From: Curtobacterium sp. MMLR14_010
GTDB taxonomy: Bacteria; Actinomycetota; Actinomycetes; Actinomycetales; Microbacteriaceae
Length of the DNA stretch: 64,000 nt
Assembly: GCF_001865015.1 (NCBI RefSeq)
Contig: NZ_MJGV01000101.1
Span: 25,971 to 89,970, forward strand
Direction of reading: 5' to 3'
Positions 59,061 through 64,000 of this stretch are shown here, one piece after another (the first letter of the stretch is position 1; every line of letters begins with the position of its first letter). The notes under the pieces are model-generated. The model made no database searches and was not told where the DNA came from. It saw only the letters and a program-made list of their open reading frames with translations. The translations under genes and the position numbers were made by a program.

Positions 59061-60083
59061 CTACCCGCGGTGACGCGGGGCGCTGGTCGACGCCCGCACG
59101 ACTAGCTGCGGCACGATCTCGACGGCGCGGAGCACCTCGTCCTCGTCGGGCAGGAGCAGGTCGACGCAGCGGCGCCCGAGCTCGGCGAAGTCCACCTGCA
59201 CGGTGGTGAGCGGCGGCCAGAAGTGCTTCGCCTCGGGGATGTCGTCGTAGCCCACCACGGACAGGTCACCCGGCACGTCGAGCCCGTACGACCGGGCGGC
59301 GTGCACGACCCCGAGGGCCATCGCGTCGTTCGAGCAGAACACCGCGGTGCAGTCGCGGTACCGCAGGAGCTCCCGTCCTGCGTGGTAGCCGAAGTCCGCG
59401 GTCCAGTCCCCGAGGATCGGCGGCTGCACGGGCTTGTCGCGGTCGGACATCTCGCGGAGGAAGCCCTGCATCCGGGCGTCGGCCTCGACCCAGTCCTGCG
59501 GGCCGGCGATGTGGCGGACGTACTCGTGGCCGAGGTCGAGCAGGTGCGCGGTCGCGAGCCGTGCGCCCTCCATCTGGTCGACCCAGAGGGCCGTCGGGTC
59601 CTCGCCGATGCTCGAGCGGAGGGTGACGTACGGCGTGCGGACGCCGAGCTCCTCGATGAGGTCGAACACCCGCTGCTGGGGCGCGATCACGATCATGCCC
59701 TCGACGTCCTGGTCGAGCAGGTGCCCGAGCCCGTCGCGCACCGCGGTGTCGGTCGGCTCGGCGATGTTCGCCGTCGTGACCGAGTACCCGCGGGCGACGG
59801 CGGCGTCCTCGATGGCCTGCATCGTGACGGCGGGGCCGTAGTGCGAGCGCTGGGCCGTCAGCACGCCGATCGTCCTGGTGCGGGACGTGACCAGTGCGCG
59901 GGCGGCCCGGTTCGGCCGGTACTGCAGCTGCTCCATCGCGGCGAGCACGCGGTCGCGGGTCTCGGCGCGGATGGCGTCGGAGTTGTTCAGGACCCGTGAG
60001 ACGGTCTGGTGCGACACACCAGCGACCCGCGCGACGTCGCGGATGCTGGGCGATCGCGGTGGCTGTGTCCGCGTCGACGCCAT
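59061..60083 (-). CDS. LacI-family transcriptional regulator
   Basis: 340 residues: headpiece [20 protein letters not shown] and [20 protein letters not shown] with [20 protein letters not shown], then a ribose-binding-type effector domain ([58 protein letters not shown]). Encoded next to and upstream of the sugar ABC operon and sharing its operator, so it is its probable repressor with a pentose or hexose as inducer. Confidence 0.93.
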   Translation of the reverse strand: MASTRTQPPRSPSIRDVARVAGVSHQTVSRVLNNSDAIRAETRDRVLAAMEQLQYRPNRAARALVTSRTRTIGVLTAQRSHYGPAVTMQAIEDAAVARGYSVTTANIAEPTDTAVRDGLGHLLDQDVEGMIVIAPQQRVFDLIEELGVRTPYVTLRSSIGEDPTALWVDQMEGARLATAHLLDLGHEYVRHIAGPQDWVEADARMQGFLREMSDRDKPVQPPILGDWTADFGYHAGRELLRYRDCTAVFCSNDAMALGVVHAARSYGLDVPGDLSVVGYDDIPEAKHFWPPLTTVQVDFAELGRRCVDLLLPDEDEVLRAVEIVPQLVVRASTSAPRHRG

Positions 60084-60119
60084 GGCTTGCTCTCTCCCGC
60101 TCGGTGTCGTGGCACGCCC

Positions 60120-60135
60120 ATGTGCACGTTCACAT
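60120..60135 (-). promoter_or_regulatory. LacI-type operator before the lacI-family gene
   Basis: ATGTGCACGTTCACAT, closely matching the core ATGTGAACGGTCACAT before the ABC operon. A possible -10 (CATAAT on the minus strand) lies at about 60,153-60,148. The gap 60,084-60,380 otherwise shows only GC-rich sequence and no gene. Confidence 0.65.
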
Positions 60136-60380
60136 TCCGAGCCAGATCATTATGCACGCCCGTCGCCCGGGCGCCAGCCGGGAGGCGTCGGCGGCGGCGG
60201 CGCGGGCGCGGTGCGGCGTCGGTGCGGCGCGGGCGCGACACCGCCCCGTGCGAGCTTGCGCTCCCCGTGCCCGCAATCAGTCCCGCACGGGGTGGTCAAC
60301 CTCGCACCGGCTGAGAGAACGCGCACGGTGCACCGCCGGGACACCGAGCGCACCGACACGCCACGGCGCGCCCGGAGGGG

Positions 60381-60914
60381 TCAGTCGAGCGCGTCGACCG
60401 GCAGCTGCTCGAGCTGCCACCCGAGCCACGGGCTGAACGCGAACGGCGCCGCGGAGACGGCACTGCGCAGTGCGCTCGGGGAGAGCCACTCGTACTCGGA
60501 GACCTCGTCGTCCGCCGGGGCTGGGACGTCGTCCGTCACGGCGCGGAACACCGGGCAGACCTCGTTCTCCACGATCCCCGAGGCGTCGACCGCCCGGTAC
60601 CGGAAGTCGGGCAGCACGCTCTGCACGTCCCGCACGGTGATGCCCAGTTCGCGGGCAGCACGGCGGGCGATGGCGTCCTCGAACGACTCGTCCGGGCCGG
60701 GGTGGCCGCAGAAGGAGTTCGTCCAGACGCCGGGCCAGGCCTTCTTCGTCAGCGCACGGCGGGTGACGAGCAGGTCGCCGTCCGCGTTCGTGACGTGACA
60801 GCTGAAGGCGAGGTGCAGCGGCGTGTGATCGGTGTGCACCGCGAACTTGTCAGCGGTACCGATCGGGGTACGGTCTTCGGCCAGCAGCACGACGGTTTCA
60901 GGGAAGTGGTTCAT
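60381..60914 (-). CDS. idi: Isopentenyl-diphosphate delta-isomerase (type I)
   Basis: 177-residue Nudix-fold enzyme converting IPP to DMAPP. WTNSFCGHPGPDE carries the catalytic cysteine and HPxPDE motif, AARRAARELGI the Nudix-like metal residues, SEYEWLSPSAL the catalytic glutamate region. Divergent from crtE with 21 bases between the start codons, so both share a regulatory region and feed carotenoid synthesis. Confidence 0.95.
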   Translation of the reverse strand: MNHFPETVVLLAEDRTPIGTADKFAVHTDHTPLHLAFSCHVTNADGDLLVTRRALTKKAWPGVWTNSFCGHPGPDESFEDAIARRAARELGITVRDVQSVLPDFRYRAVDASGIVENEVCPVFRAVTDDVPAPADDEVSEYEWLSPSALRSAVSAAPFAFSPWLGWQLEQLPVDALD

Positions 60915-60935
60915 CTAGTTCGATAGATTAGGCCA
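60915..60935. promoter_or_regulatory. Shared idi-crtE promoter region
   Basis: Only 21 bases separate the two starts. TAGATT (60,924-60,929) is six bases before the crtE ATG, indicating a leaderless transcript; TAATCT on the opposite strand overlaps it and could serve idi. The two -10 boxes would compete. Confidence 0.5.
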
Positions 60936-61994
60936 ATGACGGACGAAGCGGCCACCGTGGCGCACATCGACCTCGCCCTGGTCGACGAGTGCCTCGAGCG
61001 CTTCTTCGTCGTGTCCTCGGCCCGGGCGCAGGCCTTCGGTCGCCCCTCCGAGGAACTCTGGCGTGTGCTCCGCAAGGCGAGCATGGGTGGCAAGCGCTTC
61101 CGTCCCCGCATGGTCCTCACCGCCTACGCCGGCCTCGGCGGCACCGACACCCACGCCGCTGCGCACGTCGCTGCGGCCTACGAACTCCTGCACACCGCAC
61201 TGGTGGTGCACGACGACGTCATCGACCGCGACTGGTCCCGCCGCGGGCAGCCGAACGTCGCCGGGTCCTTCCGCGACACCGGCACGACGGGCGGCCTGCC
61301 GCTGCCGACCGCCGAGCACCGGGGGATGAGCGCCGCGGTCATCGCCGGCGACCTCGCGCTGTCCGGTGCCCCGCGCTTCATCGAGTCGAGCGGGGTGGAC
61401 GGCGACCGTCGCACCCGCCTGCTCGACCTGTTCGACGACGCCGTCTTCGCCAGTGCCGCCGGCGAGATGGCCGACGTCGACCTGACGCACGGCGTGATGC
61501 CCACGGTGGACGAGGTCCTGGCGATGGAGCGCGCGAAGACGAGCGTCTACTCGTTCGAGGCCCCGCTGCAGTCCGGCGCCGTGCTCGCCGGCGCCGACGA
61601 GTCGGTCGTCACCGCGCTCGGCGCCTTCGGCCGTGAGATCGGCATCGCCTACCAGGTGGTCGACGACCTGCTCGGGGTCTTCGGCGACGAGGCCGCGACC
61701 GGCAAGACCGCGATCGGCGACCTGCGCGAGGGCAAGCGCACGATGCTCATCGCCTACGCCGCCACCACCGAGTGCTGGGCCGAACTCGCCCCCTACCTCG
61801 GTGACCCCGACCTGACCGAGGAGCGCGCCGCCGAGATGCGCCGTCTGCTCGTGCACTGCGGGGCGCACGACGCCGCGCTCGCCCGGGTCCGCGAGCACAC
61901 CGCACTCGCCCGGGCCGAGCTCGCCGCGCTGCCGTACGACCTCGCTGACCGTCTGGAGACCCTGGTGTCGGAACTGGTGGAGCGCGTCCGGTGA
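60936..61994 (+). CDS. crtE: Geranylgeranyl diphosphate synthase
   Basis: 352-residue trans-prenyltransferase. First aspartate motif HDDVIDRDWSRRG, second motif YQVVDDLLGVFGDEA, and GKRFRPRMVLTAY for IPP binding. Makes the C20 precursor from IPP and DMAPP. Leaderless ATG. Stop overlaps crtB (GTGA). Confidence 0.94.
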   Translation: MTDEAATVAHIDLALVDECLERFFVVSSARAQAFGRPSEELWRVLRKASMGGKRFRPRMVLTAYAGLGGTDTHAAAHVAAAYELLHTALVVHDDVIDRDWSRRGQPNVAGSFRDTGTTGGLPLPTAEHRGMSAAVIAGDLALSGAPRFIESSGVDGDRRTRLLDLFDDAVFASAAGEMADVDLTHGVMPTVDEVLAMERAKTSVYSFEAPLQSGAVLAGADESVVTALGAFGREIGIAYQVVDDLLGVFGDEAATGKTAIGDLREGKRTMLIAYAATTECWAELAPYLGDPDLTEERAAEMRRLLVHCGAHDAALARVREHTALARAELAALPYDLADRLETLVSELVERVR

Positions 61995-62932
61995 CCACGA
62001 GCACCACGAAGGCCGCCAGCGGGCACGCCGCCCGGCTCCCGCTGTACGACGCCACGGCCGAGGCCGCGTCCTCCGTCGTCATCGACCGCTACTCCACGTC
62101 CTTCGGGCTCGCGTCGCGCCTGCTCACGAAGGACACCCGCGAGCACATCAAGAACGTCTACGCCCTGGTCCGCGTCGCCGACGAGGTCGTGGACGGCCCG
62201 GCAACCGAGGCAGGCCTCGACCCGGCGCTCGCCCGCACGGTGCTCGACGAGCTCGAGGTCGACACCGAGCGCGCGATGGAGCACGGCTTCTCGGTGAACC
62301 CGGTGGTGCACGCGTTCGCCAGGACCGCCCGGACGACCGGCTTCGGCCCGGAGCTGACGAAGCCGTTCTTCGCGTCGATGCGGATGGACCTCGAGCAGAC
62401 CGAGCACGACCAGGCCTCCTTCGACACGTACGTGTACGGCTCGGCCGAGGTCGTCGGCCTGATGTGCCTGCGCGCCTTCGTGTACCGCGCCGGCAGGCCG
62501 ACGTTCGACGCCACCGTGCTCGTCGACGGGGCCAGGGCCCTCGGCGCCGCCTTCCAGAAGGTCAACTTCCTCCGCGACCTGCACGCCGACTTCGAGGTGC
62601 TGGGCCGCTCGTACTTCCCGGGCGTCGACCTGCGCTCCTTCGACGAGGCCACCAAGACCCGCCTGGTCGACGACGTCCAGGCCGACCTCGACACGGCGGC
62701 ACGCACGGTCCCGCTGCTCCCGAAGGACGCCCGCCAGGCCGTCGGCCTGGCCCACGCCCTGTTCCAGGAACTCAACGACCGGATCGCGGCCACCCCGGCC
62801 GACCGGCTCATCACCACCCGAGTGCGCGTCCCGAACCCCGTCAAGGCGCGGCTCGCCGCGCAGGTGCTCGCCGGACGCGCGCCCATCACGTCGCGCAGGG
62901 TGACCAGCCGACACACAGGAGGCCCAGCATGA
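61991..62932 (+). CDS. crtB: Phytoene synthase
   Basis: 313 residues, head-to-head condensation of two GGPP to phytoene. YSTSFGLASRLLTKDTREHI, YALVRVADEVVDGP (first Asp-rich motif), YVYGSAEVVGLMCLRAF, LGAAFQKVNFLRDLHADFEV (second motif, here NFLRDLHAD) and GRSYFPG are conserved. GTG start overlapping crtE; stop overlapping crtI (ATGA). Confidence 0.94.
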   Translation: MTTSTTKAASGHAARLPLYDATAEAASSVVIDRYSTSFGLASRLLTKDTREHIKNVYALVRVADEVVDGPATEAGLDPALARTVLDELEVDTERAMEHGFSVNPVVHAFARTARTTGFGPELTKPFFASMRMDLEQTEHDQASFDTYVYGSAEVVGLMCLRAFVYRAGRPTFDATVLVDGARALGAAFQKVNFLRDLHADFEVLGRSYFPGVDLRSFDEATKTRLVDDVQADLDTAARTVPLLPKDARQAVGLAHALFQELNDRIAATPADRLITTRVRVPNPVKARLAAQVLAGRAPITSRRVTSRHTGGPA

Positions 62933-64000
62933 GCCCGTCACGAGCCTCCCGTCCGGAGTCCACCCGCAAGGTCCCCGTGCGCCGCGCCGTCGTCATCGGC
63001 GGCGGCATCAGCGGACTCGCGTCCGCCGCGCTGCTCGCGCGGGACGGCTACGCCGTCACCGTGCTCGAGCAGCGCACCCAGCTCGGCGGCCGTGCCGGGA
63101 CGTGGGAGCAGGACGGCTTCCGGTTCGACACCGGGCCGAGCTGGTACCTCATGCCCGAGGTCTTCGACCACTTCTTCCAGCTGCTGGGCACGAGCGCCGA
63201 CGAGCAGCTCGACCTGGTGAAGCTCGACCCCGGTTACCGCGTCTACAGCGAGGGCTACGACGAGCCCATCGACCTGCGGGCCACGCGTGAGGACAACCTC
63301 GAGCTGTTCGAGTCGATCGAGCCCGGCGCCGGCAAGCGGATGGCGAAGTACCTCGACTCGGCCGCGGACACGTACCAGATGGCCGTGCGCCGGTTCCTCT
63401 ACGGCACGTTCCAGGACTTCCGGAAGCTCGCTGCCCCGGACGTGCTGCTCCGCATGGGCAAGCTCGCGCGACTGCTCCTCGAGCCGCTGTCGACCTTCGC
63501 CGAGACCGCCGTGCGGGACCGCCGCCTGTGGCAGGTGCTCGGCTACCCGGCCGTGTTCCTCGGCACGAGCCCGTACTCCGCGCCGAGCATGTACCACCTG
63601 ATGAGCCACCTCGACCTGGCCGACGGGGTGCTCTACCCGAAGGGCGGCATCACCGAGCTCATCTCCGCCGTCGAGCGGGTCGCCCGCGCCGAGGGCGCGC
63701 GGATCATCGCCGGGGCCAAGGTCGAGCGGATCCAGGTCGAGGACGGGCACGTCACCGGCGTCGTGCACCGCGACCGCGACGGCGTTCAGCACGTCGCGCC
63801 CGCGGACGTCGTCGTCAGTGCCGCCGACCTCCGCCACACCGAGATGCAGCTGCTCGACCGCGAGCACCGCACGCACGACGAGTCGCACTGGAAGAAGCGC
63901 GACCCCGGCCCTTCGGCGGTGCTCGTCTACCTCGGTGTCGACGGCCCCGTCCCCGGGCTGCTGCACCACACGCTCATGTTCACCGCGGACTGGAAGGCGA
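62929..64000 (+). CDS. crtI: Phytoene desaturase (3' end outside window)
   Basis: 357 codons visible of roughly 500-550. FAD/NAD-binding loop VVIGGGISGLASAALLARDG, LEQRTQLGGRAGTWEQDGFR, FDTGPSWYLMPEVFDHFF, and YPKGGITELISAVERVARAE are CrtI hallmarks. AGGAGG before the ATG. The first 15 codons hold a 16-bp half copy (62,941-62,956) of the dispersed 50-bp palindrome, giving the unusual start MSPSRASRPESTRK. The genes deciding C40 or C50 end products lie beyond the window. Confidence 0.94.
   Translation, partial: MSPSRASRPESTRKVPVRRAVVIGGGISGLASAALLARDGYAVTVLEQRTQLGGRAGTWEQDGFRFDTGPSWYLMPEVFDHFFQLLGTSADEQLDLVKLDPGYRVYSEGYDEPIDLRATREDNLELFESIEPGAGKRMAKYLDSAADTYQMAVRRFLYGTFQDFRKLAAPDVLLRMGKLARLLLEPLSTFAETAVRDRRLWQVLGYPAVFLGTSPYSAPSMYHLMSHLDLADGVLYPKGGITELISAVERVARAEGARIIAGAKVERIQVEDGHVTGVVHRDRDGVQHVAPADVVVSAADLRHTEMQLLDREHRTHDESHWKKRDPGPSAVLVYLGVDGPVPGLLHHTLMFTADWKA

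Overview
The window is high-GC, gene-dense actinobacterial chromosome. A C50/C40 carotenoid start (idi, crtE, crtB, crtI), branched-chain 2-oxoacid dehydrogenase genes, two CopD-CtaG fusion proteins, DUF4383/DUF6766/DUF6882-type proteins and many leaderless genes point to a pigmented Microbacteriaceae member, most likely Curtobacterium or a close relative. This is inferred from gene content and protein style, since no rRNA or phylogenetic marker search could be run. No prophage, insertion sequence, CRISPR array or origin was seen.

Layout. 0-6.8 kb: end of an EamA exporter with a divergent LysR regulator, an L,D-transpeptidase behind a large Pro/Thr-rich secreted protein, and purB coupled to a small tyrosine phosphatase. 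6.8-11.7 kb: aromatic aminotransferase followed by E1alpha, E1beta and E2 of a branched-chain 2-oxoacid dehydrogenase. 11.9-16.7 kb: LppP/LprE-type lipoprotein, GNAT enzyme, then a DasR-like GntR regulator beside a split N-acetylglucosamine-type PTS (EIIA, EIIB, EIIC) with matching operators. 16.8-18.4 kb: sigma factor with an anti-sigma-like membrane protein. 18.4-23.9 kb: zinc uptake (znuA-znuC-znuB-zur) under a Zur box, a hydrolase, the cysteine-poor, zinc-free forms of L28, L33 and S14, and an HU protein. 24-34.2 kb: CopD-CtaG fusion, PIF1-like helicase, DUF4383 protein, PAP2 phosphatase, luciferase-like monooxygenase, and a permease/TIGR03943/beta-propeller-like operon.

34.2-47.2 kb is the accessory part: alcohol dehydrogenase, DUF6766 operon, glycerate kinase, a sarcosine-oxidase-like enzyme, then a run of small regulator-enzyme pairs (AraC, TetR with an NTF2-like protein, MarR with an isochorismatase-like hydrolase and an epoxide-hydrolase-like enzyme, HxlR with an azoreductase-like flavoprotein). 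It carries clear scars: a truncated tetR and a truncated FAD monooxygenase meet head to head at about 40,208, and only the first two dozen codons of an epimerase-type gene remain at 45.3 kb. 47.2-54.5 kb: tRNA-Gly(CCC), a DUF6177-like pair, a second CopD-CtaG protein, DUF6882-like and GNAT proteins, dcd, and an HTH-MNT/HepT-like pair whose HepT lacks the catalytic residues. 54.7-60.1 kb: a ChvE/MmsA/MmsB-type sugar ABC transporter with a LacI regulator and matching operators. 60.4 kb to the end: idi divergent from crtE-crtB-crtI, with crtI running off the window.

Two features run through the whole window. At least 17 genes have a TAnnnT-type -10 box six to eight bases before the start codon, the arrangement of leaderless transcripts. 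Intergenic 3' ends carry several dispersed palindromic repeats, including a perfect 50-bp palindrome, a two-hairpin element and a cluster of 30-bp repeats. A series of five tandem stem-loops with compensatory stem changes lies in the leader of the alcohol dehydrogenase.
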